Program-made: the position numbers and the translations under genes
The notes under the pieces: model-generated
Databases searched by the model: none
What the model saw: only the letters and a program-made list of their open reading frames with translations
Told to the model about the DNA's origin: nothing
Assembly: GCA_012837825.1 (NCBI GenBank)
Contig: DUQM01000069.1
Span: 1 to 39,088 of the forward strand
Direction of reading: 5' to 3'
Origin: Actinomycetota bacterium
GTDB taxonomy: Bacteria > Actinomycetota > Humimicrobiia > Humimicrobiales > Humimicrobiaceae
Length of the DNA stretch: 39,088 bases
Shown: piece by piece, positions 23,342 to 32,924 of the stretch
Layout: each line of letters opens with the position of its first letter
Position numbering within the stretch: position 1 is the stretch's first letter

Positions 23342-25606
23342 ATGTCAAAGAAACTGAGAAAAAAGCATCACAAAAGTAATGCTCCGAAAATTATTCTGGC
23401 AATTGCTGCAATAATGCTTGTCTTTTTTATATTCATAGCTGTAATTGTCTCTTCGCTGCTAATGATAGGCACAAAAATAGTAGCGGATTTTTACAATGCT
23501 CTTCCGGATATCAAAGATTTTTCACCTGTGGAAAATGCACTTACTTCCAAAATCTATGCGGCAGACGGAACTCTTATAGGAACCCTGCATGGTGAACAAA
23601 ACAGGGAGATCGTGCCTTTAAGCGAGATGCCGCAGGATCTGATAAATGCAGTACTGGCTATTGAAGATGAGAGATATTATGAGCACAAAGGCGTTGATTT
23701 TGAATCATTTGTAAGGGCTCTTCTGGTAAATATTAAAACTGGTGAGTTTTCACAGGGTTTCAGCACAATAACCATGCAGTACATCAGAAATACCTATATT
23801 CTGGAAGAAAAAACTGATATTACACTTGATAGAAAAATAAGAGAAGTAGCTCTGGCAATGCAGCTTGAAGAAATCTATACAAAGGATGAAATCCTTGAAA
23901 TGTATCTGAACACAGTATTTTTTGGTGAAAGCGCATACGGCGTAAAAACAGCAGCAAAGACTTTCTTTAATAAAGAGCTCGATGAGCTCAACATCCAGGA
24001 ATGCGCTCTTCTTGCCGGACTTTTAAAAGGACAGACATATTATTCACCTTATACAAATAAAAAAGGAGCTCTTGAAAGAAGAAATCTTGTCCTTCTGAAA
24101 ATGAATGAATTAAAAATGATTACAGGCAAAGAATATGAGCTGGCGCTAAAACAGCCTATAATACTTGAAAGATCTGATGAAAAAAGCAGTGATTTTGCTC
24201 CCTATTTTACAGAATACGTCAAGCAGGAACTGATTAAAAAATATGGCGTTAACAAAGTCTTTAAAGGCGGCTTTGAGATATATACCACACTGGATCCGAA
24301 AATGCAGAGATATGCTGAAGCCGCAATAAATGAAATACTTCCGGATCCTGAAGACCCTGCAGGAGCAATGGTTGCGCTTGATCCGGCTAACGGATTCATC
24401 AAAGCAATGGTTGGCGGCAGAGATTTTGATACCATGAAATTTAATCTTGCATCACAGAGCAAAAGACAGCCGGGATCGACTTTTAAGGTTTTTGCCCTTA
24501 TTGCCGCTCTTGAACAGGGTATCAGCCCGTATATGACATTTAATCCTAACGGGCCCGTAACATATGAAATACCTGACAGCAAGCCATGGGAGGTTGGAAA
24601 TTATATGGGAGAGTCTTATCCCGATATGGCAGAGATGAATCTTATAGATGCAACTGTAAAATCTGTAAATGTCGTATATGCCCAGCTGATAATGAGAGTC
24701 GGCGGAGATGCTGTTTCAAGAATTGCCAATATAATGGGTATTGAGACTCCCCTTGAAGGTTATCCTGCTATCGGGCTTGGCGGTCTGACTACAGGGGTTT
24801 CCCCGCTGGAAGTATGTACAGCTTTCAGTACTATTGCAAATTATGGAAGGAAAAATAATCCGGTTGCCATATTAAAAGTAATTGATAAAGACGGCAATAT
24901 TCTTGAAGACTACAAGGAACCGGAAAATTTACAGGTAATTTCGCCAATCAATGCTTTCAGAGCTATCGAAATAATGAAACAAACTGTTCAGAGAGGTACA
25001 GGCACAAGAGCAAGACTTGAAGATCGCGAAGTTGCCGGAAAAACGGGAACGACTCAGGAAGCAGAAAACGCATGGTTTACAGGTTTTACAACCAATCTTG
25101 CTGCCTGCTTCTGGATGGGCTATCCGGAAGAAAACAAAAAAATGACAAGCGTCCATGACATGAGAGTACAAGGCGGCGCCCATCCTGCAATGATGTTTAA
25201 ATTATTTATGGAAAAAGCAACCGCAAATCTTCCTGCAGAATCTTTTACAAAACCGGGGGAAGATAAATTCAGTCTTCAGGTAACAGTCCTTCCGGAAACA
25301 GGGCAGGTTATGATTCCAAACCGTTTCACTCCGTCAGAACAGATAACAATATCCCAGTACTCCTATGGATCTGAACCCAGGGAGCAGGTACCTATCACCG
25401 AAGAAGATATGCCCATGCTTCCCTTTATTTGTCTTATTCCTATTGATGAAGCAAACAGAATACTCAGAGAAGCCGGCTTTACCAATATAGAGTTTATAAA
25501 TGAAGTATATGCCGGTGTTCCTTCCGGCTATACTCACAGACAGGATCCTCTATGGGATCTGAGGGTTGAAAGAACCCGTTTAATCAAAGTATGGGTAAAT
25601 CCTTAA
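23342..25606 (+). CDS. class A penicillin-binding protein (PBP1A-like)
   Basis: This 754-residue bifunctional enzyme polymerises glycan strands and cross-links peptidoglycan outside the membrane. It has a basic N-terminus, one membrane anchor (about 17-42), a GT51 domain with IEDERYYEHKGVD (catalytic Glu108) and QGFSTITMQYIRN (138-150), and a transpeptidase domain with STFK (nucleophile Ser379), SVN (441-443) and KTGT (567-570). The last 60 residues (IDEANRILREAGFTNIEF) look like one PASTA-type domain. The ATG follows AGAGGTC. It is divergent from the aldolase operon, and its stop is four bases before gltX. Confidence 0.94.
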   Translation: MSKKLRKKHHKSNAPKIILAIAAIMLVFFIFIAVIVSSLLMIGTKIVADFYNALPDIKDFSPVENALTSKIYAADGTLIGTLHGEQNREIVPLSEMPQDLINAVLAIEDERYYEHKGVDFESFVRALLVNIKTGEFSQGFSTITMQYIRNTYILEEKTDITLDRKIREVALAMQLEEIYTKDEILEMYLNTVFFGESAYGVKTAAKTFFNKELDELNIQECALLAGLLKGQTYYSPYTNKKGALERRNLVLLKMNELKMITGKEYELALKQPIILERSDEKSSDFAPYFTEYVKQELIKKYGVNKVFKGGFEIYTTLDPKMQRYAEAAINEILPDPEDPAGAMVALDPANGFIKAMVGGRDFDTMKFNLASQSKRQPGSTFKVFALIAALEQGISPYMTFNPNGPVTYEIPDSKPWEVGNYMGESYPDMAEMNLIDATVKSVNVVYAQLIMRVGGDAVSRIANIMGIETPLEGYPAIGLGGLTTGVSPLEVCTAFSTIANYGRKNNPVAILKVIDKDGNILEDYKEPENLQVISPINAFRAIEIMKQTVQRGTGTRARLEDREVAGKTGTTQEAENAWFTGFTTNLAACFWMGYPEENKKMTSVHDMRVQGGAHPAMMFKLFMEKATANLPAESFTKPGEDKFSLQVTVLPETGQVMIPNRFTPSEQITISQYSYGSEPREQVPITEEDMPMLPFICLIPIDEANRILREAGFTNIEFINEVYAGVPSGYTHRQDPLWDLRVERTRLIKVWVNP

Positions 25607-25610
25607 TGCC

Positions 25611-27140
25611 ATGAATGAAGTCAGAGTTCGTTTCGCTCCAAGCCCTACGGGATATCTTCACATAGGAAGTGCAAGAACTGCTTATTTTAACTGGCTTTTC
25701 GCCAGAAAAGAAAAAGGCAGGCTTATTCTCAGGATAGAAGATACTGATATTTCAAGACATCAGGAAGATATGATTGCCACTATTCTCGACTCTCTTAAAT
25801 GGCTTTCAGTCAGATGGGATGAAGGACCGGATATTGGCGGAGATTACGGACCTTACAGGCAGTCAGAAAGAAATGAATATTATCGGAAATATGCAGACTT
25901 TCTTCTGGGCAGCAAAAAAGCATACAGGTGCTTCTGTACTCCTGAAGAACTTGAACAGCGCAGACAGGATTATGCAAAAAAGGGAGAGTTCTTCAGCTAT
26001 GACAGAAAATGTCTTGAACTTGATGACAGACAGATAAAAGACAGGCTGAAGCAAAAAATGCCTTTTTCAATAAGGATGTTGGTGCCTGATGGTAAAGAAA
26101 TAAGTTTTAAGGATACAGTATATGGAAAAATCAAAGTTAATAGCAGCAATATTGATGATTTTATTATTTTAAGATCAAATAATCTTCCAACTTATAATTT
26201 TTCTGCCGTCATAGATGATTATCTGATGAAAATAACTCATATTATAAGAGGAGAAGATCATCTTTCAAACACACCCAAACAGCTCCTCATCTATGATTCT
26301 CTTAATATTTCCCCGCCTTCATTTACTCATCTGCCCATGATTCTGTCAAAGGATGGCGAGAAACTAAGCAAGAGGCATGGAGCAATATCAGTTGAATCTT
26401 ACAGGGATGAGGGTTTTCTGCAGGAAGCTGTAAAAAATTACCTTGCACTTCTCGGGTGGGCTTTTGACGAAAAGACAACTATTTTCAGCGAGAAAGAAAT
26501 TATTAAAAAATTCAGTCTTGAAACCATAAACAAAAAGGCATCAAGGTTTGATTATGAGAAACTTCTTCATATAAATAGCATGTATATAAAAAATCATGAA
26601 ATCTCAGATCTTGCCGGAATGCTTAAGGACAGACTTAAAAAAAGAATCACGGAAATGGATAAATCGGATTTAAAAAATAACTGTCTTAAAGAAGCAGATC
26701 TGAAAAATCCTGAAGCAGTCGGCGCGATTTTCAGGGAAATTGAAGATAAGATTCTTTATATAATCCCTCTTGTAAACAAAAGAGCCAAAACCTTAAATGA
26801 AATTGAAAAAATGATATTACCTTTTTTCTTTGAGATAATTTATCCGGATGAAATAAAAAATTTCTTTGCAGGCAAAAATATTAATGCAGCTTCATTGCTT
26901 GAACAGGCAAAATCAACTTTATCGAAAATCACAGATAATGATTTTTGTCTTCCTTTGATAGAAAAAGAGCTGAGAGATCTTGCAGAAGCAAATAATATTA
27001 CTTTTGGCGAACTGGCAGAAGTATTGAGACTGGCATTATGGGGAAGAACTGTAAGCCTTCCTCTTTTTGAAACAATCATAATACTCGGAAGAAAAAAATC
27101 CCTTCACAGATTATCGGAATATCTGGAACTGATTTCCTGA
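25611..27140 (+). CDS. gltX: glutamyl-tRNA synthetase
   Basis: GltX charges tRNA with glutamate. The 509-residue class I enzyme has RFAPSPTGYLHIGSARTA with the HIGH-type HIGS (17-20), RIEDTD, the RYDGPDIGG-like WDEGPDIGG segment, IIRGEDHLSNTPKQ and the KMSKS-type KLSKR (251-255). The C-terminal anticodon-binding helical domain is complete. The ATG lies four bases after the penicillin-binding protein stop and has no good ribosome site of its own, so coupling is likely. With GatCAB encoded 2-6 kb away, the enzyme is probably non-discriminating and also makes Glu-tRNA(Gln), if glutaminyl-tRNA synthetase is missing. Confidence 0.96.
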   Translation: MNEVRVRFAPSPTGYLHIGSARTAYFNWLFARKEKGRLILRIEDTDISRHQEDMIATILDSLKWLSVRWDEGPDIGGDYGPYRQSERNEYYRKYADFLLGSKKAYRCFCTPEELEQRRQDYAKKGEFFSYDRKCLELDDRQIKDRLKQKMPFSIRMLVPDGKEISFKDTVYGKIKVNSSNIDDFIILRSNNLPTYNFSAVIDDYLMKITHIIRGEDHLSNTPKQLLIYDSLNISPPSFTHLPMILSKDGEKLSKRHGAISVESYRDEGFLQEAVKNYLALLGWAFDEKTTIFSEKEIIKKFSLETINKKASRFDYEKLLHINSMYIKNHEISDLAGMLKDRLKKRITEMDKSDLKNNCLKEADLKNPEAVGAIFREIEDKILYIIPLVNKRAKTLNEIEKMILPFFFEIIYPDEIKNFFAGKNINAASLLEQAKSTLSKITDNDFCLPLIEKELRDLAEANNITFGELAEVLRLALWGRTVSLPLFETIIILGRKKSLHRLSEYLELIS

Positions 27141-27175
27141 GCAGGTAATCCATAAATTATTTAAACTGAATCAAT

Positions 27176-28414
27176 CTACATCCTGAAGACCATTTCATCA
27201 GGCGTAAGGTCTCTTCCGTTTTCAACAACTTTCTTTACAAAATAAGCAACAACTATCTCTTCATTTGTAGGAGTTATATATATCTTCGCCTTGGAGTCAG
27301 GGGCTGAAACCAAAGCCTGTTTTCCATTGAAATCTTCATTTTTGACAGGATCCAGCCTGATTCCCATATACTCCATATCTTCAAGGATTTTCATCCTTGT
27401 ATCTGCATTTTTCTCTGCAATTCCGCCACCAAAGGCAATGGCATCTATTCCTCCGAGAACCGTTCCGAAAGCGCCGATATACTTTCTGATGCCGTCTATA
27501 AAAGATGAAATTGTTAGAGCGCATCTTTCATTTCCGGACCGGCTTGCCATCATTATTTCCCTGAAATCATCCGTTCCGATTCCGGCAAGACCCTTAAGGC
27601 CTCCATTGCTGGAAATCTCTTTCTGAGCTTCTTCAATTCCCAGCCCCAGGGACTTCATGGCAAATAAAAGTCCTATTCCGTCACAGTCCCCCACTCTTGT
27701 CCCTTGAAGCAATCCGGAATCAGTGGAAAACTTCATGCTGACATCAACTGATTTTCCATTTTTATGCGCGCATATGGAGCTGGAACCGCCCAGATGAATT
27801 GTAACAAGCTTCAACTGATCGGTATTTTCCAGCTTGTATATCATGGCAGACATATATCTGTGAGAAGAACCGTGATAGCCGTTCTGCTTAATGCCAAGTT
27901 CCTTATACCATTTCCATGGAAATCCCATCACTCTTCTGTATTCAGGTATCGAATAATGGAAAGACGGCTCAAAGACTCCTACAAGAGGAACATCTTCACC
28001 CAGCACTTTTTTAAATTCACCTATTGCCTCAAGATAAGGCATATTGTGGACAGGAGCTACGAAAGAAAATCTTTTCATTTCATCAAGTATTTTGGGGGTA
28101 AGAAGATTTGCTCCATTGGTTTCTCCAAGAATTGTTTTGAAGCCCATTGCCTCGATATCACTGTATTTCTTTATGACTCCGTTTTTTATATACCAGTCCA
28201 GAATAACCTGTATTCCGTTCCTGAATCCATATACATTGATAACCTCTTTCACCGTTTCCCGGTTGCCTATTTTATGGGTAAAATTGGATTCCCCTTCCGT
28301 CTTTATCTTGTCAAGATTTGCTTCCCCGAGCGCGACTATCTCGTTTTTATCATTGATATCAAGTATCTTGCTTTTAAGTGATGTGCTTCCAATGTTTCCA
28401 ATCGCTATTATCAT
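27176..28414 (-). CDS. acetate-kinase-family protein with altered active site
   Basis: The 412-residue product has the acetate kinase fold signature: IGNIGSTSLKSK with Asn7, APVHNMPY (His123), NGYHGSSHRYMS (His181), IHLGGSSS, LLQGTRVGD (Arg240) and PTNEEIVVA. Two residues essential in characterised AckA differ: Arg91 in GHRVVHGG becomes Lys93 in GFKTILGE, and Asp148 in VFDTAFH becomes Glu149 in VFEPSFH. The substrate pocket (FHYSIPEYRRVMGFPWKW) is also divergent. It may phosphorylate another short-chain acid or act in reverse. The ATG has AGAGAGGA upstream. It lies 26 bases after the PFK gene, so the two are probably co-transcribed. Confidence 0.8.
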   Translation of the reverse strand: MIIAIGNIGSTSLKSKILDINDKNEIVALGEANLDKIKTEGESNFTHKIGNRETVKEVINVYGFRNGIQVILDWYIKNGVIKKYSDIEAMGFKTILGETNGANLLTPKILDEMKRFSFVAPVHNMPYLEAIGEFKKVLGEDVPLVGVFEPSFHYSIPEYRRVMGFPWKWYKELGIKQNGYHGSSHRYMSAMIYKLENTDQLKLVTIHLGGSSSICAHKNGKSVDVSMKFSTDSGLLQGTRVGDCDGIGLLFAMKSLGLGIEEAQKEISSNGGLKGLAGIGTDDFREIMMASRSGNERCALTISSFIDGIRKYIGAFGTVLGGIDAIAFGGGIAEKNADTRMKILEDMEYMGIRLDPVKNEDFNGKQALVSAPDSKAKIYITPTNEEIVVAYFVKKVVENGRDLTPDEMVFRM

Positions 28415-28440
28415 AAAATTTCCTCTCTTCCGGCAATCTT

Positions 28441-29478
28441 TTAATTAAAAATCTTTGCAATATCGTAAAGTTCAAGATCCATTTCCTTATACTGGCTTAA
28501 AACTTTTTCCATAGGTTCCGTGCTTATACGATTGCCTTCAAAACAAACCATGTAGTCAAATTTTTTATCATTTATAAGCTCGACGGATTTAATTCCCATT
28601 CTTGTAGCCAGTATTCTGTCAAAAGCCGTAGGCTTTCCGCCTCTCTGCAGATGACCCAGAACTGTTACTCTTGTTTCATAGCCCGTCCTTCTCTCAATTT
28701 CCTTGGCAATTGTATTTCCAATTCCTCTGGCTGCTCCAGGACTTCCGAACTCAATTATCGGTTTGACTTCCAGTTTCATTTTTTTTGTATCGGGTTTGGC
28801 GCCTTCAGCTACCACAATGATGCTGTAATCCTTGTCTCTTTCCCGCCTTTCTTCAATGACATTGACAATATAATCGTAATCAAACTGAACTTCAGGTATA
28901 AGTATAAGGTCAGCTCCTCCTGCTATTCCTGAGTAAAGAGCTATCCACCCTGCTTCCCTTCCCATTACTTCCAGAATCATTATCCTGTGATGTGAAGAAG
29001 CTGTCGTATGAAGCTTGTCAATCGCATCTGTTGCAATCTCAACAGCTGTGTCAAACCCTATGGAGTAATCATTGAAGCCTATGTCATTATCAATAGTCTG
29101 TGGTATCCCGACACCCTTTACGCCATATTGTCCAAGCCTGTGCATTACAATATTTGCATCATCTCCGCCTATGCATATTATTGCATCTATGCCAAACTTA
29201 TTTATATTGTCTTTGAGCAGCTCGACACCATTTTCAATTTTAAACGGATTTACCCTTGCTGAACCAAGAATTGTCCCTCCCCTGTCAAGAATCCCCGAAA
29301 CAAGTTTGCGATTCATTTCAAATACATTTCCTGTAATAAGTCCGTCCCAGCCATTTCTTATTCCGGTTATCTTATATCCGTGCATTACTGCTTTTATATA
29401 AGCAGCCCTTATGATTGCATTGGTAGCAGGTGTGTCCCCTCCACCGGTTAGTATCCCGATTGTTTTAATATCGTTCAT
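28441..29478 (-). CDS. 6-phosphofructokinase, ATP/PPi type uncertain
   Basis: The 345-residue product is a PFKA-family enzyme: GILTGGGDTPATN (8-20), GGDD (104-107), PQTIDNDIG (126-134), IMILEVMGREAGWIALY and GHLQRGGKPTAFDR. In E. coli PfkA positions 104 and 124 are glycine for ATP use; PPi-dependent enzymes carry Asp and Lys. Here they are Asp107 and Gln127, a mixed pair. It phosphorylates fructose 6-phosphate or possibly another ketose phosphate. The ATG has GGGAGG upstream. It lies 85 bases after gatB and 26 before the acetate-kinase-like gene. Confidence 0.9.
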   Translation of the reverse strand: MNDIKTIGILTGGGDTPATNAIIRAAYIKAVMHGYKITGIRNGWDGLITGNVFEMNRKLVSGILDRGGTILGSARVNPFKIENGVELLKDNINKFGIDAIICIGGDDANIVMHRLGQYGVKGVGIPQTIDNDIGFNDYSIGFDTAVEIATDAIDKLHTTASSHHRIMILEVMGREAGWIALYSGIAGGADLILIPEVQFDYDYIVNVIEERRERDKDYSIIVVAEGAKPDTKKMKLEVKPIIEFGSPGAARGIGNTIAKEIERRTGYETRVTVLGHLQRGGKPTAFDRILATRMGIKSVELINDKKFDYMVCFEGNRISTEPMEKVLSQYKEMDLELYDIAKIFN

Positions 29479-29563
29479 GGATGACCTCCCTAAGTGTATG
29501 CATATATATAAATGTATAATTTAATTTTAAACTAAAATAATAATAATTAGCAAATTAGCAGTT

Positions 29564-31075
29564 TTAAGAAATTTTTTTAATTATTATTTCGTTTACAAGA
29601 GCAGGATTGGCCTTGCCTTTTGTTTTCTGCATAACCTGGCCGACGATAAAGCCTATTGCTTTTACCTTGCCTGCTTTGTACTGACTGACTGCATCAGGAT
29701 TGTTTTTAACTGCCTCTTCCACAATAGCTTCAAGCTCGCCTTTATCACTAATCTGCTCAAGTCCTTTTTCCTTTATTATATCGTCGGGATCAGAACCTTT
29801 GGCATACATTTCTTTAAAAACAGATTTGGCTGTATTTGAACTTATTTTCCCTTCATCAATTAATCTGACAAGACGAGCAAGATGTTCAGGTTTTATTCTG
29901 CTTTCCTTTATTGAAATCTGGTCCTTGTTAAGAAAAGCGCTGAAATCCCCCATTAGCCAGTTGCAGATCCCCTTGGGATTTGCATTATAAGTTTCAAGCG
30001 TCTTTTCAAAATAGTCTGATATTTCAAAATCACCTGACAGCAGTGAGCTATCGTAATCTGAAAGTCCGAACTTGTCTTTGTATCTTTTTTCTTTCTGGTT
30101 CGGCAGCTCCGGAATAGAATCTTTTATCTTTTTAATCCAGCAATCATCGATATCTATGGGAACAAGGTCAGGATCCGGAAAGTATCTGTAATCATGAGCT
30201 TCTTCTTTGGATCTTAAAACTTTGGTTGACTGGGTTTTGTCGTCATAATGCCTGGTTTGCTTGATTACTTTTTTTCCTGAGTTTATCAACGATATATGTC
30301 TTGAAGCCTCATATTCTAGTGCTTTCTGGATGAATTTAAATGAATTGAGATTCTTGATTTCGGTCCTTGTCCCAAGCCTGTCAGAATCTTTAAGCCTTAC
30401 TGAAACATTGGCATCACATCTGAGGCTGCCTTCTTCCATGTTACAGTCACTTACTCCAAGGTATAGAAGAATATTTCTCAGAGTAATCATATATTGTTTT
30501 GCTTCCAGAGGGCTCTTAATTTCCGGTTCAGTTACAATCTCTATCAAGGGAGTTCCGGCTCTGTTGAAATCCCCGATACTGTAGTCTGCTCCACTTATTC
30601 TTCCGGTTGCACCACTGTGCACAAGTTTTCCTGCATCTTCTTCCATGTGGACCCTTGTAATTCCTATTCTTCTGGTGTGGCTGCCCATATTAATCTCAAC
30701 ATAGCCTCCTATGCCTATAGGCAGGTCGTGTTGTGATATCTGATAGTTTTTAGACATATCGGGATAAAAATAATTTTTCCTGTGAAATATCGTGCGCTTA
30801 TTAATCCTGCAGTTAAGCGCAAGAGCTATTTTCATGGCATATTCAACTGCTTTTTTATTTACAACAGGCAGCGAACCGGGATGGCCAAGGCAGACAGGAC
30901 ATGTATTGCTATTTGGCTTTTCCCCAAAAGAAAGTCTGCAGCCACAGAACATTTTTGTCTGCGTGGAAAGCTCGACATGAGTCTCAAGACCGATTATTGT
31001 CTCAAAACGCTTGTCAGGCTGATCCGGACCGTCTTTGTCATCTAAGTTTTTCAGATCTTTGGTGTTATTTTCCAA
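29564..31075 (-). CDS. gatB: Asp/Glu-tRNA amidotransferase subunit B
   Basis: GatB binds the misacylated tRNA and the phosphorylated intermediate in GatCAB, converting Glu-tRNA(Gln) or Asp-tRNA(Asn) to the amide form. The 503-residue product has FETIIGLETHVELSTQTKMFCGC, the zinc-binding cysteines through NTCPVCLGHPG, MEEDAGK, the RAGTPLIEIVTEPE segment and the C-terminal tail domain ending in a GQVMQKTKGKANPALVNEII pattern. The start is TTG at 31075, with GGAAGGTG upstream inside gatA, giving a 25-base overlap. About 24 residues precede the conserved fold. Confidence 0.95.
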   Translation of the reverse strand: MENNTKDLKNLDDKDGPDQPDKRFETIIGLETHVELSTQTKMFCGCRLSFGEKPNSNTCPVCLGHPGSLPVVNKKAVEYAMKIALALNCRINKRTIFHRKNYFYPDMSKNYQISQHDLPIGIGGYVEINMGSHTRRIGITRVHMEEDAGKLVHSGATGRISGADYSIGDFNRAGTPLIEIVTEPEIKSPLEAKQYMITLRNILLYLGVSDCNMEEGSLRCDANVSVRLKDSDRLGTRTEIKNLNSFKFIQKALEYEASRHISLINSGKKVIKQTRHYDDKTQSTKVLRSKEEAHDYRYFPDPDLVPIDIDDCWIKKIKDSIPELPNQKEKRYKDKFGLSDYDSSLLSGDFEISDYFEKTLETYNANPKGICNWLMGDFSAFLNKDQISIKESRIKPEHLARLVRLIDEGKISSNTAKSVFKEMYAKGSDPDDIIKEKGLEQISDKGELEAIVEEAVKNNPDAVSQYKAGKVKAIGFIVGQVMQKTKGKANPALVNEIIIKKIS

Positions 31076-32511
31076 TTGATTTCACCTTCCAGAACACAGG
31101 CTGCTTTAAAAATATTATCCTCCCTCAGAGCATCGGCCATTATCTGAAAACCGATGGGAAGCTGCTCATCTGATAATCCGCATGGAATTGAAATAGCAGG
31201 TATTCCTGCAAGATTTACCGGTATTGTGCATATATCGGACAGATACATCGACAGGGGATCATCCATCCTCTCTCCAAATCTGAATGCCGTAGTTGGCGAA
31301 GAAGGACCGACAAGAATATCATACTTTGAAAACGCTTTTTTAAAATCATTTATTATGAGTGTCCTTACTTTCTGGGCTTTTTCATAATAAGCATCATAAT
31401 GTCCTGAAGAAAGAAAATAGGTGCCTATCATAATACTTCTTTTAACTTCGGGCCCGAATCCTGCCGAACGGGTTTTCCTATACATCTCTCGCAACCCCTG
31501 CGCATCTTTGTCTCTCAAGCCATATCTTATGCCATCAAATTTCGCAAGATTTGAGCTCGCTTCTGAAGGTGCGATTATATGATAGGCGCTTAAAGCGTAT
31601 TCAAGGCTTGGAAGCGTGGTTTCTTCCACACTTGCGCCATTTCTCTCAAGTATTTTTATTGTGTTCAATATTGAAGCTTTAACTTCACTGTCTATATCCC
31701 TGATCATAAGTTCTTTCGGAACACCGGCTTTCATGCCCTTTAAGTTTTCTACTGCTTTAAACCCATAGTCTTTTTTATTTTTCATATCAATAGAAGTTGA
31801 ATCAAATTCATCATGCCCTGATATCGCATTATATAGGTTGATACAGTCAGTCATGTCTCTGGTAAAAGGCCCTATCTGGTCAAGAGACGCCGCAAAAGAT
31901 GCAAGGCCGTATCTTGATACTCTTCCATAAGTGGGCTTAAAGCCAATCACACCACATAGGGACGCCGGCTGTCTTATTGAACCGCCTGTATCTGAACCTA
32001 GCGAACATGCCGCTTCAAATGAAGCAACGCTTGCCGCCGGCCCGCCGCTTGAACCTCCGGACACTCTTTCCGTATTCCAGGGGTTTCTCACTGGTCCAAA
32101 TGCTGAGTTTTCATTGGATGACCCCATGGCAAATTCATCCATGTTCGCCTTGCCCAGAAAAAGAAAATTGTGCTCATTTAATTTTTTAATTACAGTTGCA
32201 TCATAAATTGAATAATAATCGGAAAGAATTTTTGAAGCACATGTAGTTCTGACATCTTTGATACAGATATTATCCTTGACAGCTATGGGAATTCCGGTAA
32301 AATGCCTGATTTCACCGCCTTCAGAAATATACCTGTCTATTCTTTTTGCATTTTTAACTATTTCCTCAGGCTTGAAAGTTATAAAAGCATTAATTACTTT
32401 GTCAGCCTCTTCAATTCTGTCAATGTAAGCGCCGGCAATATCTTCTATCTTTATTTCCTTTTTTTTAATAAGCTCATGAAGCTCATGAGCCTTCATGCAG
32501 GTAAGTTTCAA
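31051..32511 (-). CDS. gatA: Asp/Glu-tRNA amidotransferase subunit A
   Basis: GatA is the glutaminase that releases ammonia for GatB. The 486-residue amidase-signature protein has Lys79 in AVKDN, Ser154 in VSGGSSGGPAASVA and Ser178 in TGGSIRQPASLCG; these form the Ser-cisSer-Lys triad and fall at the same numbers as in the Staphylococcus enzyme as I recall them. The start is TTG at 32511, preceded by GGAAAGAGG; the ATG five codons later is poorly spaced from that site. It lies 16 bases after gatC. Confidence 0.96.
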   Translation of the reverse strand: MKLTCMKAHELHELIKKKEIKIEDIAGAYIDRIEEADKVINAFITFKPEEIVKNAKRIDRYISEGGEIRHFTGIPIAVKDNICIKDVRTTCASKILSDYYSIYDATVIKKLNEHNFLFLGKANMDEFAMGSSNENSAFGPVRNPWNTERVSGGSSGGPAASVASFEAACSLGSDTGGSIRQPASLCGVIGFKPTYGRVSRYGLASFAASLDQIGPFTRDMTDCINLYNAISGHDEFDSTSIDMKNKKDYGFKAVENLKGMKAGVPKELMIRDIDSEVKASILNTIKILERNGASVEETTLPSLEYALSAYHIIAPSEASSNLAKFDGIRYGLRDKDAQGLREMYRKTRSAGFGPEVKRSIMIGTYFLSSGHYDAYYEKAQKVRTLIINDFKKAFSKYDILVGPSSPTTAFRFGERMDDPLSMYLSDICTIPVNLAGIPAISIPCGLSDEQLPIGFQIMADALREDNIFKAACVLEGEINWKITPKI

Positions 32512-32527
32512 AAAAACCTCTTTCCTG

Positions 32528-32818
32528 TCAGTCTATTTTGGGTATCTTAAAACCGTCAGAACTTCTTTCGGGAGCATTCTTCAAAGCTTCTTCAGATTTA
32601 ACAGACTGACGGGGTTCATCTTCTCTTAATACATTTGAAATATCAAGAACATTGAATGTGGGAGCGATTCTGTCGGTATCTGCTTCGCTTATCCTGGCAA
32701 CATGCTTGATTATCTTATCCATCTGTACAGTTATTTTATCAATCTCTTCACTGTCATAGTCTATTTCTGCAATACGTGAAATATGTATTACATCTTCTCT
32801 TTTGATAATTTTTCCCAT
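32528..32818 (-). CDS. gatC: Asp/Glu-tRNA amidotransferase subunit C
   Basis: GatC is the small subunit that wraps and stabilises GatA. The 96-residue product has the family pattern: VIHISRIAEIDYDSEEIDKI at the N-terminus, MDKIIKHVARISEADTD in the middle, and the C-terminal FKIPKID. The ATG has AAGGA upstream. The order gatC-gatA-gatB is standard. A 106-base AT-rich gap separates it from the protease gene, which may hold a separate promoter. Confidence 0.93.
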   Translation of the reverse strand: MGKIIKREDVIHISRIAEIDYDSEEIDKITVQMDKIIKHVARISEADTDRIAPTFNVLDISNVLREDEPRQSVKSEEALKNAPERSSDGFKIPKID

Positions 32819-32924
32819 GAAAATCCTTACAAAATAGTATTTATTATTTTATTTATATTAATTAAAACAAAAAACCCTAACAATTTTAACAGATTTTACA
32901 ATATCTTTATACTAAAAAAACAAG

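Noticed and set aside
27141-27175. Terminator between gltX and the acetate-kinase-like gene
   Set aside because: The 35-base gap contains no usable inverted repeat.
27764-28381. 205-residue plus-strand reading frame
   Set aside because: It lies wholly opposite the acetate-kinase-like gene, which has clear family motifs, and it shows no domain or ribosome site.
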